From: Gillisia marina
GTDB lineage: Bacteria; Bacteroidota; Bacteroidia; Flavobacteriales; Flavobacteriaceae
Direction: 5' to 3'
Assembly: GCF_000258765.1 (NCBI RefSeq)
Contig: NZ_AJLT01000040.1
Coordinates: forward strand, 1 to 64,000
DNA length: 64,000 nt
The notes under the pieces were generated by a model. That model was not told the origin of the DNA and searched no databases. It saw only the letters and a list, made by a program, of their open reading frames with translations. Made by a program: the position numbers and the translations under genes. Of this stretch, positions 18,967 to 28,323 are shown piece after piece; position 1 is the stretch's first letter, and the number at the start of each line of letters is the position of its first letter.

Positions 18967-20283
18967 TTAGTCAAACAACCAGCGATATAAATCATTTCCG
19001 TTTGCAAAAAGCACCAGAGCAATTAAAATAAAGAAGCCTATCATTTGTGCATACTCCATGAACTTTTCATTTGGAGTCTTCCCGGTGATGATCTCATAAA
19101 GCAAGAACATCACATGTCCCCCATCCAATGCAGGAATCGGTAGAATATTCATAAATGCTAGAATAATAGAAATTAAAGCTGTTGCCAACCAGAATCCCTG
19201 CCAATCCCAAGCGTCCGGGAAAAGACCTCCAATGGCTCCAAAACCACCTACTTGAGTTGCTCCTTTCGCTGTAAATACATATTTAAATTGAGCTACATAA
19301 TCGTGTAGCGTCCAATACCCATAACTAAAACCTTCTTTAATGCTTTCTGAAAATCCGTACTTTCTTGTTTGAACGTCAAAATCTCTTTTGGTAGACACCC
19401 CAAGTAATCCATCTTCATCCGGGGTTACCAAAGCACTCATTATTTCACCATCTCTTTTGAAAACAATTTCAACTTCTTTCTCTTTATTTTCAGCAGTAAT
19501 TGGAGCTAATTCATGCCAATATCCTATTTCTTGCTTATTTACAGAGATCAAACTATCTCCTTTTCTTAAACCTGCCTTTCCTGCTGCAAGATCGGCTACA
19601 ACAGTATCTATCACTGCATTCTGGATAGGCACAAAAGGCTGCATAACCCCCTCTTCAAACATTTTTGAGCCAATATTCTCTGGAATAGCAACAGTTTCGG
19701 TTTCTCCATTTTGATGGATCACTGTGATATCTTTCACATCTCTCATAAAAAGATGACGGTTCACATCTACGCTGTTTTCAAATTCCTTCCCGTTTACTTT
19801 TAAAATTCTATCGCCATCTTCAAAACCAAAAGCTTTAAATTCTTCGGCAACTGCAAATCCACGTGGCATATCTTCCGGGCCTACGTAAGAACTTCCCCAT
19901 ACAAAGAGTACCATCATGTAGATTAGGAAACCTAAAACCAAATTCACAGTTACTCCTCCTAACATTATAATAAGACGTTGCCATGCCGGCTTGCTTCTAA
20001 ATTCCCAAGGCTTTGGAGGAAGCGCCATTTGCTCCTTATCCATACTCTCATCTATCATCCCGGCTATTTTCACATAACCACCTAAAGGCAACCAACCAAG
20101 ACCATACTCAGTTCCACCAATTTTTTTCTTAAAAAGAGCGAATTTTACATCGAAAAACAAGTAGAATTTCTCTACTCTTGTTTTAAATAATTTGGCTGGT
20201 ATAAAGTGTCCAAACTCGTGTAAAACGATTAGTAAGGACAAACTAAGTAATAACTGTATTGCTTTTATTAAAAATGGATCCAT
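18967..20283 (-). CDS. rseP: RIP metalloprotease RseP (site-2 protease)
   Basis: A 438-residue M50 intramembrane protease if started at ATG 20283 (MDPFLIKAIQLLLSLSLLIV); an in-frame start ten codons upstream is possible but is followed by a charged leader. The zinc site is VLHEFGHFIPAKL at about residues 20-32 in the first membrane helix. The third ligand motif is NILPIPALDGGHVMF near 385. A PDZ region lies between (GDRILKVNGKEF, LRKGDSLISVNKQEI). The family cleaves anti-sigma factors and other membrane-bound substrates. Here it stands alone rather than in the dxr-cdsA cluster. Confidence 0.93.
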   Translation of the reverse strand: MDPFLIKAIQLLLSLSLLIVLHEFGHFIPAKLFKTRVEKFYLFFDVKFALFKKKIGGTEYGLGWLPLGGYVKIAGMIDESMDKEQMALPPKPWEFRSKPAWQRLIIMLGGVTVNLVLGFLIYMMVLFVWGSSYVGPEDMPRGFAVAEEFKAFGFEDGDRILKVNGKEFENSVDVNRHLFMRDVKDITVIHQNGETETVAIPENIGSKMFEEGVMQPFVPIQNAVIDTVVADLAAGKAGLRKGDSLISVNKQEIGYWHELAPITAENKEKEVEIVFKRDGEIMSALVTPDEDGLLGVSTKRDFDVQTRKYGFSESIKEGFSYGYWTLHDYVAQFKYVFTAKGATQVGGFGAIGGLFPDAWDWQGFWLATALISIILAFMNILPIPALDGGHVMFLLYEIITGKTPNEKFMEYAQMIGFFILIALVLFANGNDLYRWLFD

Positions 20284-20389
20284 TCTCTCTACTTCAAATT
20301 TTAAATCGCACAAAAGTAACCTTTTAATAGCTCCTAAAAAAGTCTAAAATAGCTGCGGAAATCTTCTCTTTACAAAATTTAATACTCCC

Positions 20390-20423
20390 TTTGCTTGTAA
20401 TTCCTAAGAAGGCTTTAATTTTG
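20390..20423 (+). promoter_or_regulatory. Promoter of the SCO1-family gene
   Basis: A -33 TTTG (20390-20393) and a -7 TAATTTTG (20416-20423) are separated by 22 bases, within the Bacteroidetes sigma-ABfr range. The ATG at 20439 follows 15 bases later, implying a very short leader. Confidence 0.6.
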
Positions 20424-20438
20424 CATAAAACATAATTG

Positions 20439-21107
20439 ATGCTTCAGTTTTTTGCTAAATACAAACCTCTTGCCATTGTACTTGGTATTTTATCTGTTAT
20501 AATTATTTTCAGTTTTTATACATTACTGAAACCTAAAGAAACACTTCCTATTTTTCAACCAGATATGGTGAATGCCGAATTGGTTGACACTACAGTTCAA
20601 TTTGTTAGAAAGTATCATAAAATAGCAGATTTCGAGCTTCTGAATCAAAATGGGGAAACCATCACTCAAGACACGTACAAGGATAAGATATATGTAGCCG
20701 ACTTTTTCTTTACCACTTGCCTTACTATTTGCCCGATAATGACTGGGCATATGCTTGAAATTCAGGAACGGTTAAAAAACGATCCTGAAGTTCTACTACT
20801 TTCTCACACGGTAATTCCTGCTGCAGATAGTGTTCCGCAGCTTAAAAAATACGCGCTGGAAAAAGGGGTGAATGATGAAAAATGGAATTTAGTGACCGGA
20901 GATAAAAAACAGATATACGATTTGGCTCGAAAATCCTATATAGCTACAAAAGATGATGGCGATGGAGGTCCTTACGATATGATACATACCGAGAATTTTA
21001 TCTTAGTAGATAAAGAAAAACGGATTCGAGGATTTTATGATGGCACCAATGCCGAATCTATTGAAGATTTAATGAAGGATATTAAAATCCTAAAAGCTGA
21101 ATACTAG
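20439..21107 (+). CDS. SCO1/SenC family protein
   Basis: A 222-residue membrane-anchored thioredoxin-fold protein. One N-terminal membrane helix (PLAIVLGILSVIIIFSFYTL) is followed by the copper/redox motif VADFFFTTCLTICPIMTGHM, where the two cysteines are four apart (CxxxC). The conserved His is in YDMIHTENFILVDKEKR. SCO1 proteins deliver copper to cytochrome c oxidase or act as thiol reductants. The start is ATG 20439; the TTG three bases before is unlikely. It is divergent from rseP and 83 bases ahead of feoA, which has its own -7 box. Confidence 0.92.
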   Translation: MLQFFAKYKPLAIVLGILSVIIIFSFYTLLKPKETLPIFQPDMVNAELVDTTVQFVRKYHKIADFELLNQNGETITQDTYKDKIYVADFFFTTCLTICPIMTGHMLEIQERLKNDPEVLLLSHTVIPAADSVPQLKKYALEKGVNDEKWNLVTGDKKQIYDLARKSYIATKDDGDGGPYDMIHTENFILVDKEKRIRGFYDGTNAESIEDLMKDIKILKAEY

Positions 21108-21155
21108 CATTTATACTTTTCTAGGCTAAACTTTTTCTAAGACCTTTTTTTAAGC

Positions 21156-21163
21156 TATTTTTG
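21156..21163 (+). promoter_or_regulatory. -7 promoter box of the feo operon
   Basis: TATTTTTG matches TAnnTTTG and lies 27 bases before the feoA ATG. Upstream, TTTCTAGGCTAAAC vaguely recalls half of the palindrome at 25881-25896, but not well enough to call an operator. Confidence 0.55.
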
Positions 21164-21190
21164 CCTTGTTTAAAATCAATCTAAATAAAA

Positions 21191-21418
21191 ATGAAGCTAA
21201 CCGTTGCTCATTTACAGCGTGGCCAGCGAGGGATAATCAAAGAATTTATTGCAGATAAAATCCCTCTTAAACTATTAGAAATGGGCTGTTTACCGGGAAA
21301 TCTTGTAGAGTTGGTGCAAACTGCGCCTTTTAGAGATCCTATGTATTTGAATATAAACGGGAGCCATTTGGCAATACGCAAAGAGACGGCATTGCTTATA
21401 GAAATAGAATTAATTTAA
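21191..21418 (+). CDS. feoA: Ferrous iron transport protein A
   Basis: A 75-residue SH3-like FeoA domain: LTVAHLQRGQRGIIKEF, then IPLKLLEMGCLPGNLVELV, then LNINGSHLAIRKETALLIEI. It is a small cytoplasmic protein that assists FeoB. The feoB ATG follows the stop after four bases, so they form one operon. Confidence 0.95.
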   Translation: MKLTVAHLQRGQRGIIKEFIADKIPLKLLEMGCLPGNLVELVQTAPFRDPMYLNINGSHLAIRKETALLIEIELI

Positions 21419-21422
21419 TACT

Positions 21423-23519
21423 ATGGGGAAACAAATTAATGTTTCTTTAATCGGGAACCCTAACACCGGTAAAACCTCTGTTTTCAATCAGCTTACGGGT
21501 CTCAATCAACAAGTTGGTAATTATCCCGGAATAACGGTAGAAAAAAAGGAAGGCATCTGCAAATTGCCGCGTGGCTTAAAAGCCCATATTTTAGATCTGC
21601 CGGGAACCTACAGCTTAAATGCTTCTTCCCTTGACGAGAATGTGGTAATAGAATTACTGCTGAATAAAAACGATAAAGACTTCCCTGATGTCGCTGTTGT
21701 TGTAAGCGATGTAGAAAACCTTAAGAGAAATCTCCTTCTTTTTACCCAAATAAAAGATCTTGAAATTCCAACCATTCTTGTTATTAACATGGCAGATAGG
21801 ATGGAGCGAAAAGGAATTTCTCTGGATATTGAAGTTTTAGAAGCCAAATTAAATACCAAGATCGCACTGGTAAGTGCACGAAAAAATACGGGAATAGAAG
21901 AATTAAAGGAAATGATTCTTAATTACCGCCAAATTTCTACAGAACCTTGCTTGCATGCCTCTATCATGGATCCCGAATACTTTGGGAGGTTAAGAAAGGC
22001 ATTTCCAAATCAGTCTCTTTACAAGTTGTGGTTGGTGATTACGCAAGACGTGAATTTTGCGAATATAAACAGGCATGCTTTAGATAGCGAAACCGGTTTC
22101 CACACCAAAAGTAATAGTGATCTTAAAAGGCTTCAGCAAAAAGAAACCATTTTAAGGTATCAGTTTATAAATGGATTATTAAAAGAAGGCCTCAAAGTAG
22201 ACTTAAACTCAGCTACAGATCTTAGAATACGCTTCGACAGAATTTTAACCCATCGCGTTTGGGGATATGTGATCTTTTTTATGATCCTTCTACTCATTTT
22301 TCAGGCAATCTATAATTGGTCCAGTTACCCGATGGATTTTATAGATTCTACCTTTGTTTCATTAAGTGAATGGACGAAAGATATGATGCCTGAAGGGCCT
22401 TTCACTAATCTAATTTCAGAAGGAATTATTCCGGGGCTTGGTGGAATTGTAATATTTATTCCGCAGATCGCATTTTTATTCTTTTTTATCTCCATCCTAG
22501 AAGAAAGCGGCTACATGAGTAGAGTGGTTTTCTTGATGGATAGAATCATGAGAAGATTCGGACTAAGCGGAAAAAGTGTAGTACCATTAGTTTCTGGTAC
22601 TGCCTGCGCAATTCCTGCGGTAATGGCGGCAAGAAATATAGAAAACTGGAAAGAACGATTGATCACAATTTTAGTAGTTCCGTTTACAACCTGCTCTGCG
22701 CGGTTGCCGGTATATCTCATAATTATCGCATTGGTGATTCCAGATCAAAGCTTTTTAGGCTTCAATTTACAGGGTTTAACATTAATGCTATTATACTTAT
22801 TAGGATTTGGAACCGCGATTGCTTCTGCATGGCTTCTCAACAAGATTTTGAAAATAAAAAGCAAAAGTTATTTCGTAATTGAAATGCCCAACTATAAACT
22901 CCCAATGGTCAAAAATGTGGCGATTAATGTAGTTGAAAAAACAAAATCTTTTGTGCTTGGAGCAGGGAAAATAATTCTTGCCATTTCTATTATTCTGTGG
23001 GTGCTAGCTAGTTATGGTCCCGGAGATACTTTTAATAATGCTGAAGAAATTGTAACTTCAGAGTATAATGAAGACACTTCAGAATCTAACCTAGAGGAGG
23101 AAATTGCAGCGCATAAACTGAAGCATTCTTATATAGGAATAATCGGTCGAGGAATTGAACCTGCCGTAACACCTTTGGGATACGATTGGAAGATTGGAAT
23201 TGCAATTGTAAGTTCTTTTGCTGCACGGGAGGTATTTGTAGGGACTTTGGCAACCATTTATAGTGTTGGAAGTGATGAAGAGGAAACAATTAAAAATAGA
23301 ATGGCCGCAGAGATAAACCCGGTATTGGGTGGCCCATTGTTCACTTTTGCCAGCGGAATAAGCCTACTGTTATTCTATGCTTTTGCAATGCAGTGTATGA
23401 GTACTTTGGCTATTGTGAAAAGAGAAACGAATACCTGGAAATGGCCTATATTACAATTAGTGATCATGAGTGCGTTTGCCTACGTAGTAGCTTTAATCGC
23501 ATTTCAGGTTTTAAAGTAG
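21423..23519 (+). CDS. feoB: Ferrous iron transport protein B
   Basis: A 698-residue Fe(II) permease. The N-terminal G domain has G1 SLIGNPNTGKTSVFNQLTG, G2 GNYPGITVEKKEG, G3 HILDLPGTYSL and G4 LVINMADR. The membrane part contains two Gate motifs (IPQIAFLFFFISILEESGYM, and the later SSFAAREVFVGTL) and about eight or nine helices. Length is typical for the Bacteroidetes form without a fused FeoA. A small Cys-rich membrane gene follows, completing a standard feoA-feoB plus accessory set. Confidence 0.97.
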   Translation: MGKQINVSLIGNPNTGKTSVFNQLTGLNQQVGNYPGITVEKKEGICKLPRGLKAHILDLPGTYSLNASSLDENVVIELLLNKNDKDFPDVAVVVSDVENLKRNLLLFTQIKDLEIPTILVINMADRMERKGISLDIEVLEAKLNTKIALVSARKNTGIEELKEMILNYRQISTEPCLHASIMDPEYFGRLRKAFPNQSLYKLWLVITQDVNFANINRHALDSETGFHTKSNSDLKRLQQKETILRYQFINGLLKEGLKVDLNSATDLRIRFDRILTHRVWGYVIFFMILLLIFQAIYNWSSYPMDFIDSTFVSLSEWTKDMMPEGPFTNLISEGIIPGLGGIVIFIPQIAFLFFFISILEESGYMSRVVFLMDRIMRRFGLSGKSVVPLVSGTACAIPAVMAARNIENWKERLITILVVPFTTCSARLPVYLIIIALVIPDQSFLGFNLQGLTLMLLYLLGFGTAIASAWLLNKILKIKSKSYFVIEMPNYKLPMVKNVAINVVEKTKSFVLGAGKIILAISIILWVLASYGPGDTFNNAEEIVTSEYNEDTSESNLEEEIAAHKLKHSYIGIIGRGIEPAVTPLGYDWKIGIAIVSSFAAREVFVGTLATIYSVGSDEEETIKNRMAAEINPVLGGPLFTFASGISLLLFYAFAMQCMSTLAIVKRETNTWKWPILQLVIMSAFAYVVALIAFQVLK

Positions 23520-23557
23520 TGTAAGAAAATAAATGTAACCCGACTTAAATTAGTATC

Positions 23558-23707
23558 ATGGACGTATTACAAAACATATTGGTTTTTATCATTTTTTTGA
23601 TCGCAGTTGGATATGTGATTACAAAATTTGTGTGGAAGCCGGCCTTCTTAAAAGGTAAAAAAGAATCTGATAAAGCCTGTGGAAATTCAGGTTGTGGGTG
23701 TAGCTAA
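23558..23707 (+). CDS. FeoB-associated Cys-rich membrane protein
   Basis: A 49-residue protein: one N-terminal membrane helix (ILVFIIFLIAVGYVI), a basic segment (FLKGKKE), then a Cys-rich tail ending ACGNSGCGCS. This is the layout of the FeoB-associated small proteins seen after feoB in many Bacteroidetes; they are thought to help iron delivery, though the mechanism is not established. The ATG is 38 bases after the feoB stop. Its own stop overlaps by four bases the convergent broken gene on the other strand. Confidence 0.88.
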   Translation: MDVLQNILVFIIFLIAVGYVITKFVWKPAFLKGKKESDKACGNSGCGCS

Positions 23708-24142
23708 TTAGTTTTACTTAGCTGAAGAAAAAGACAATATTCAGACTCTTTAGTTTTATGAGTTGAAATTGGATACGGATAGAGATTAAAAGCATTCAAT
23801 GAATAAACAACCTCTGAATCTGAAAAACTTAAAGTAAAATCCTCTCCATTATTCAGGGAAGTAAAATCTTTTCCGTTGGTCAATGTAATGATCCTTTCCT
23901 CACTTGTTCTCCATTCTCCATATGGCCACTAATACTTTCGCTTCTCCTGCCCAAATACAAGTAACATCTTTAGGACATCTTGAATCTGAGATCACCTTTT
24001 TGAATTGAATGGATTTATTTTTAAAAGTGAACAACTCACCATAATCCAATTCAGCATTAAAATTTACGATGGAATCCTTTTCTTGAGCATATGAGGAGGA
24101 AGCCATTAATAAGGTAAAAACAAAAGCTAAACCATATTTCAT
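23704..24142 (-). pseudogene. Exported hypothetical protein (frameshifted)
   Basis: From ATG 24142 (an earlier TTG is unlikely) a signal peptide runs to SSSYAQ. The mature part contains IQFKKVISDSRCPKDVTCIW and AGEAKVLVA, a motif common in small secreted Bacteroidetes proteins with a Cys pair. In that frame translation stops soon after MENK. The following sequence in the +1 frame continues for about 70 codons without interruption, WRTSEERIITLTNGKDFTSL through DSEVVYSLNAF to the stop at 23704-23706. The shift lies at about 23911-23927 and no long homopolymer is involved; one extra C in GGCC is a possible cause, giving VLVAYGEWRTSEE. Function unknown. Confidence 0.65.
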
Positions 24143-24231
24143 AACCAATTTTATTTTAAAGACTGTAAATCAGAAGCAATGTGGCAAGTGCAGTCAAGTT
24201 ATTATTCGCTCAAAAGAGGTTTCCCCAAATG

Positions 24232-24254
24232 TTTCGACTCCGCTCAACATGACA
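24232..24254. repeat. Dispersed flavobacterial palindromic repeat, copy 3
   Basis: TTTCGACTCCGCTC then AACATGACA; its reverse complement is TGTCATGTTGAGCGGAGTCGAAA, fitting the family consensus TGTCA-N4-GAGC-N(4-5)-TCGAAA. It lies in the gap between the ZIP gene and the broken exported protein gene. Confidence 0.55.
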
Positions 24255-24343
24255 TTCATCCTACCTATTAAAATTTGATAAGAACAGAACTACCGATCTC
24301 TATTTACTTTAAAGACTGAAAACCAAGAGCCTTGTTGCAAATA

Positions 24344-25167
24344 TTAGCCCAAACCAACATCTAAGGTCATCATAAGTATAAATCCGCCTATAAAGCCCAT
24401 TGTAGAAATATCTGTGTACTTATCCCTTTGAGATTCCGGAACCACTTCTTCCACCACTACAAAAATCATTGCTCCTGCAGCAAAAGCTAATGCGTATGGT
24501 AAGATTGGTTGAAAAGTCATTACTGCCCAGGCACCTAGCACAGCGGCAATTGGTTCTACAGCAGCAGAAAGCTGACCATAGTTAAAACTTTTCCATCTAC
24601 TTAAACCTTGTCCTCTTAACGGCATTGCTACTGCAAAACCTTCAGGGAAATTCTGTAATCCAATCCCAATTGCAAGAGCAACAGCACCGCCAATCGAAGC
24701 ACCATCAAAACCTGCTGCTACACCTCCAAATAGAACTCCTATCGCTAAACCTTCCGGAATGTTATGCAAAGTAATCGCTAAGGTTAAAAGTACAGACTTA
24801 TGCCAAGGTGTTTTAATTCCCTCTTTTTCGTCCATTTTAAAATTCACATGCAAGTGAGGCAATACTTTATCCAATCCGAAGATAAATAAGGCTCCTAGAA
24901 AAAACCCGATTGCTGCCGGCACTACTTTTTGGAAACCTTCGCCGGGACTCATTTCTATACCCGGAGATAATAAACTCCAAAAACTCGCTGCAACCATAAC
25001 TCCTCCTGTAAAACCCAACATACCATCAAAAACAGCACGATTCATTTTTTTAAAGAAAAACACCAGTGAAGCACCAAGCGCGGTAACTCCCCAAGTAAAT
25101 AAGGTGCATATAGTGCGGCCAAAATAGGGTCTATGCTTTCTAGGTAAGCAATAATTTCATTCATCAT
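24344..25167 (-). pseudogene. ZIP-family metal transporter (frameshifted near N-terminus)
   Basis: The joined product is about 274 residues. The N-terminus, from ATG 25167 or 25164, reads MNEIIAYLESIDPILAALYA. One missing base near 25103-25107 then shifts the frame; restoring it gives the expected LFTWGVTALGASLVFFFKK, continuing into MNRAVFDGMLGFTGGVMVAA. ZIP signature helices carry the metal-binding TLHNIPEGLAIG (helix 4) and GIGLQNFPEGFAVAM (helix 5). An acidic/His region, HLHVNFKMDE, lies in the variable loop. The family imports divalent metals such as Zn, Fe or Mn. It begins four bases after the stop of the DtxR-type repressor, so the two form an operon. Confidence 0.88.
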
Positions 25168-25170
25168 AAT

Positions 25171-25827
25171 TTAGGAGGTTTTTATATATAAATTACTTGA
25201 GATCAAGCTTGAGATCTTGAGTTCTTTTCCATTCAATTTTATAAGCATCGATTGGTCAAAAGATTCTTTTTCTAGGATACTTATTGTTTTACCCAATGCG
25301 ATATCATTTTTATCTAGATATTGAAGAAATTCTGTAGAAGAGTCTTTCACACCCACACAAATACCGGATTCACCCACTTGCAATTCAGATAATAAAATTT
25401 TGTTTGCAATAACCATATTGCCTTTAGCATCCGGAATAGGATCTCCGTGAGGGTCTTTTTTTGGAAACCCTAGAAATTTATCAAGTTCGCTTATAAGTTT
25501 TTCAGATTTAATGTGCTCCAATTGCTCTGCAACTTCATGAACCTCATCCCAGGCAAAATTTAATTTTTCTACCAGAAAAACTTCCCACAATCTATGTTTT
25601 CGAATTACTTCTACAGCAGTATCCCTGCCCAATTTACTAAGCTTAACGCCTTGATATTTTTTATAGTTTACCAGTTTTTTTTCAGATAGGCGCTTTACCA
25701 TATCTGTTACAGAAGAAGCTTTGGTATTCATTTCTTCAGCCAGAGCATTCGTACTTACTCCTGTTGGAAAAGAGCGCTCTAAATGAAAAATAGCTTTTAA
25801 ATAATTCTCCTCGGATAAGCTGAACAT
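25171..25827 (-). CDS. DtxR/MntR-family metal-dependent repressor
   Basis: A 218-residue regulator. The N-terminal winged helix includes LSEENYLKAIFHLERSF and EEMNTKASSVTDMVKRLSEK. The metal-binding dimerisation domain has RHRLWEVFLVEKL, EVHEVAEQLEHIKSEKL and FPKKDPHGDPIP. An SH3-like C-terminal domain (LQVGESGICVGVKD) is present. Such proteins bind Mn(II) or Fe(II) and then repress uptake genes. Its divergent neighbour is a TonB receptor and its downstream partner a ZIP transporter. A palindromic operator (25881-25896) lies between, so it probably controls both directions, including itself. Confidence 0.92.
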   Translation of the reverse strand: MFSLSEENYLKAIFHLERSFPTGVSTNALAEEMNTKASSVTDMVKRLSEKKLVNYKKYQGVKLSKLGRDTAVEVIRKHRLWEVFLVEKLNFAWDEVHEVAEQLEHIKSEKLISELDKFLGFPKKDPHGDPIPDAKGNMVIANKILLSELQVGESGICVGVKDSSTEFLQYLDKNDIALGKTISILEKESFDQSMLIKLNGKELKISSLISSNLYIKTS

Positions 25828-25880
25828 AAATTCTCGTTTTGCGACCGCTAAACTACAATTTATTATTAATTAAATCAATT

Positions 25881-25896
25881 TTTAGACTAATCTAAA
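25881..25896. promoter_or_regulatory. Candidate operator for the DtxR/MntR-type repressor
   Basis: TTTAGACTAATCTAAA: the half sites TTTAGA and TCTAAA are perfectly inverted around four bases. It resembles DtxR/MntR boxes. It lies in the repressor-receptor divergent intergenic region, 9 bases upstream of the receptor -7 box, so bound protein would cover the -33 region. Confidence 0.7.
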
Positions 25897-25905
25897 TTTT
25901 AATTA

Positions 25906-25913
25906 TATATTTG
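25906..25913 (+). promoter_or_regulatory. -7 promoter box of the TonB receptor gene
   Basis: TATATTTG matches TAnnTTTG exactly and lies 16 bases before the ATG at 25930. No TTTG is seen at -33, where the repressor palindrome lies. Confidence 0.55.
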
Positions 25914-25929
25914 CATAAAAATATATTTA

Positions 25930-28215
25930 ATGAGAATACTAATTACACTTTTGCTTATCTCAATTTCCACTGGAGCTTTTGCTCAAAAAATTGAATTTTC
26001 CGGAGAGGTTATGGCCGATGGAGAAACTGTCCCTTTCGCAAATATTTATTTGGAAGGAACACAACTAGGAACAACAACAAATGAAAATGGAAAATTTAAT
26101 ATGAAGGTGCCACAGGGACATCACAATATTATAATTCAAGCTATTGGTTACAAAACATTAAAAGAGCATTTAGATGTGCTAACAGATAAAAATATTACAA
26201 AATCATTTTCATTAAAAGAAGATGTGCTAGGCTTGGACCAAGTTGTGGTCTCTGCCAGTAGAACCGGACAAATAAGACAGGAAGCTTCTGTAATAGTATC
26301 GGTAACTACTGCAAAAGACTTTCAGGCAACCCAAAGTATAAGCTTAAGTGAAGGTCTTAATTTTCAGCCGGGACTTCGTATGGAAACCAATTGCCAGAAC
26401 TGTGGATTTTCTCAAGTTAGAATGAACGGATTAGACGGAGCTTACACTCAAATTCTTATAGATAGCAGGCCTGTATTTAGCGCTTTAAATGGAGTTTATG
26501 GTCTGGACCAGATTCCAGCCAATTCTATAGAACGTGTAGAAGTTGTTCGAGGTGGTGGATCTGCCTTATATGGTTCTAATGCCATCGCAGGGACAATAAA
26601 TATTATTACAAAAGAGCCAACTGAAAATTTATTTGAGGTTGCCAGTAACATAGCAGCCATAGATGGTGAAGCCATCGATAAAGCGGTTACATTAAATGGT
26701 ACTATTATAACCGATGACTATAACGCAGGTTTAAGTGTCTTTGGAATGTACAGAGATAGAAGTCCTTTTGATGTTAACGATGATGGATTTACGGAAATCA
26801 CGGTGATTGAAAATAAAACCTTCGGAATAAAATCCTTTGTTAAACCTAGCTATAATTCCAAATTGAGCTTAGATTTTCACACTACCCACGAGTTTAGAAG
26901 AGGTGGTAATAATTTAGATCTACTTCCTTTTGAAGCCGATATAACCGAGCAAATTACAAGTGATGTTGTTGGCGGAGGCTTAACATTTGAAGGTTTTACC
27001 GAAGATAAAAAATTACAATATTCTGTTTACACTACTACCCAACATTCAAAAAACGACAATTTTTATGGAGGAAAAGGTGAGACTTTAGAAGAAAGTATTT
27101 TAGGTTTTGGAAACACAAAAGACCAAACTTATGTGGCAGGCGCACAAGCCTCCATCAATCAAGATAGTTTTTTAAACGGGACTGCTGTGTTCACCTTAGG
27201 TTCAGAATACAAGCATAGTAAAATGAAGGATGAAAAACCAGGTTATAATGCCTTTGTAAACCAGACTCTAAACATATTTGGGATCTATGGGCAACAGGAA
27301 TGGAAAGCTTCAGATAAATTGACCATTTTAGGAGGACTGCGTGCAGATTTCCATAATATTTCAGAAGAGAATGTAGTCTTTAACCCGAGATTGAATATCC
27401 TTTATAGCGCCACCGATAATCTTCAATTTAGAACTAGTTATGCTAAAGGGTTTAGAGCTCCGCAAGTTTTTACAGAAGATATACATGCAAGAATTGCAGC
27501 TGGAGAAGTTAGTTTGGTACAATTGGCAGACGACTTGGTTTCGGAAACCTCACATAGTTTTTTAGCTTCCGTAGATTGGACTAAAACCACATTAGATGAG
27601 AACTATCAGCTAACATTAGAATCTTTCTACACACGACTAAATGATCCTTTTATTCTTGAAAGAACTTCAGAAACTATTTTTGAAAAACGAAATGGAGATG
27701 GGGCTAATGTGTATGGAATTAATGTAGATGCAGTATATGCACCAAACCAATATTGGATACTACAAGCCGGAGGTACGCTGCAAAAAGCAGTTTATGATAA
27801 GCCTGTTCAGTATAGTGACGATCCTAACGCTTCGTTAGAAAATGCTGATAATTTCTTTAAGTCTCCAAATTTTTACGGGAACTTCATACTTACCTATGCT
27901 CCTGTAAAAGCTTGGCAAAACAATCTTTCCGGGGTATATACAGGAAGTATGTATGTACCGCATTTAGCAGGATTTATAGCAGAAGACAGGCTAGAAAAGA
28001 CCGAAGGTTTTATGGAGGTTAATTTTAAAACCGCTTACACCTTTAAGCTTGCAGAGAATTTCGATCTTGAATTAAGCGGGGGTGTACAAAACATTTTTAA
28101 TGAATATCAAGAAGATTTTGATCTTGGGGTAGACCGAGATGCAACCTATGTTTATGGACCTTCCAGACCAAGAACCTTTTTTGTAGGACTTAAGTTTGGT
28201 AATAAATTATTATAA
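25930..28215 (+). CDS. TonB-dependent outer-membrane receptor, probably for a metal
   Basis: A 761-residue receptor. Signal peptide residues 1-19 end GAFAQ. A carboxypeptidase-like regulatory domain (about 22-105) contains VPFANIYLEGTQLGTTTNEN. The TonB plug starts at LDQVVVSASRTGQIRQEASV and includes GGGSALYGSNAIAGTINII. The 22-stranded barrel ends VGLKFGNKLL. Within the plug METNCQNCGFSQVRMNGLDG carries a CxxC pair that is seen in receptors of this type. The divergent DtxR/MntR-type repressor and ZIP gene make iron or manganese the likely cargo, by inference. It is followed by a terminator. Confidence 0.92.
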   Translation: MRILITLLLISISTGAFAQKIEFSGEVMADGETVPFANIYLEGTQLGTTTNENGKFNMKVPQGHHNIIIQAIGYKTLKEHLDVLTDKNITKSFSLKEDVLGLDQVVVSASRTGQIRQEASVIVSVTTAKDFQATQSISLSEGLNFQPGLRMETNCQNCGFSQVRMNGLDGAYTQILIDSRPVFSALNGVYGLDQIPANSIERVEVVRGGGSALYGSNAIAGTINIITKEPTENLFEVASNIAAIDGEAIDKAVTLNGTIITDDYNAGLSVFGMYRDRSPFDVNDDGFTEITVIENKTFGIKSFVKPSYNSKLSLDFHTTHEFRRGGNNLDLLPFEADITEQITSDVVGGGLTFEGFTEDKKLQYSVYTTTQHSKNDNFYGGKGETLEESILGFGNTKDQTYVAGAQASINQDSFLNGTAVFTLGSEYKHSKMKDEKPGYNAFVNQTLNIFGIYGQQEWKASDKLTILGGLRADFHNISEENVVFNPRLNILYSATDNLQFRTSYAKGFRAPQVFTEDIHARIAAGEVSLVQLADDLVSETSHSFLASVDWTKTTLDENYQLTLESFYTRLNDPFILERTSETIFEKRNGDGANVYGINVDAVYAPNQYWILQAGGTLQKAVYDKPVQYSDDPNASLENADNFFKSPNFYGNFILTYAPVKAWQNNLSGVYTGSMYVPHLAGFIAEDRLEKTEGFMEVNFKTAYTFKLAENFDLELSGGVQNIFNEYQEDFDLGVDRDATYVYGPSRPRTFFVGLKFGNKLL

Positions 28216-28217
28216 AT

Positions 28218-28244
28218 AACAAAATTGCTTTGTAATTTTGTTTT
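28218..28244 (+). terminator. Terminator after the metal TonB receptor gene
   Basis: AACAAAATTGC (28218-28228) pairs with GTAATTTTGTT (28232-28242) with one wobble and a TTT loop, then T-rich sequence. A second inverted pair, GAGCTGCC...GGCAGTTC (about 28251-28279), lies beyond it and may serve the convergent gene. Confidence 0.7.
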
Positions 28245-28323
28245 CTAGATGAGCTGCCTCTATTAATTTAGGGGCAGTTCTTAATTTATAGCAGATTGTA
28301 GTTTTCTTAAGGAGAAATGAAAT

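Noticed and set aside
21128-21150. Second copy of the DtxR-type operator upstream of feoA
   Set aside because: TTTCTAGGCTAAAC shares only one half site with TTTAGACTAATCTAAA and lacks symmetry.
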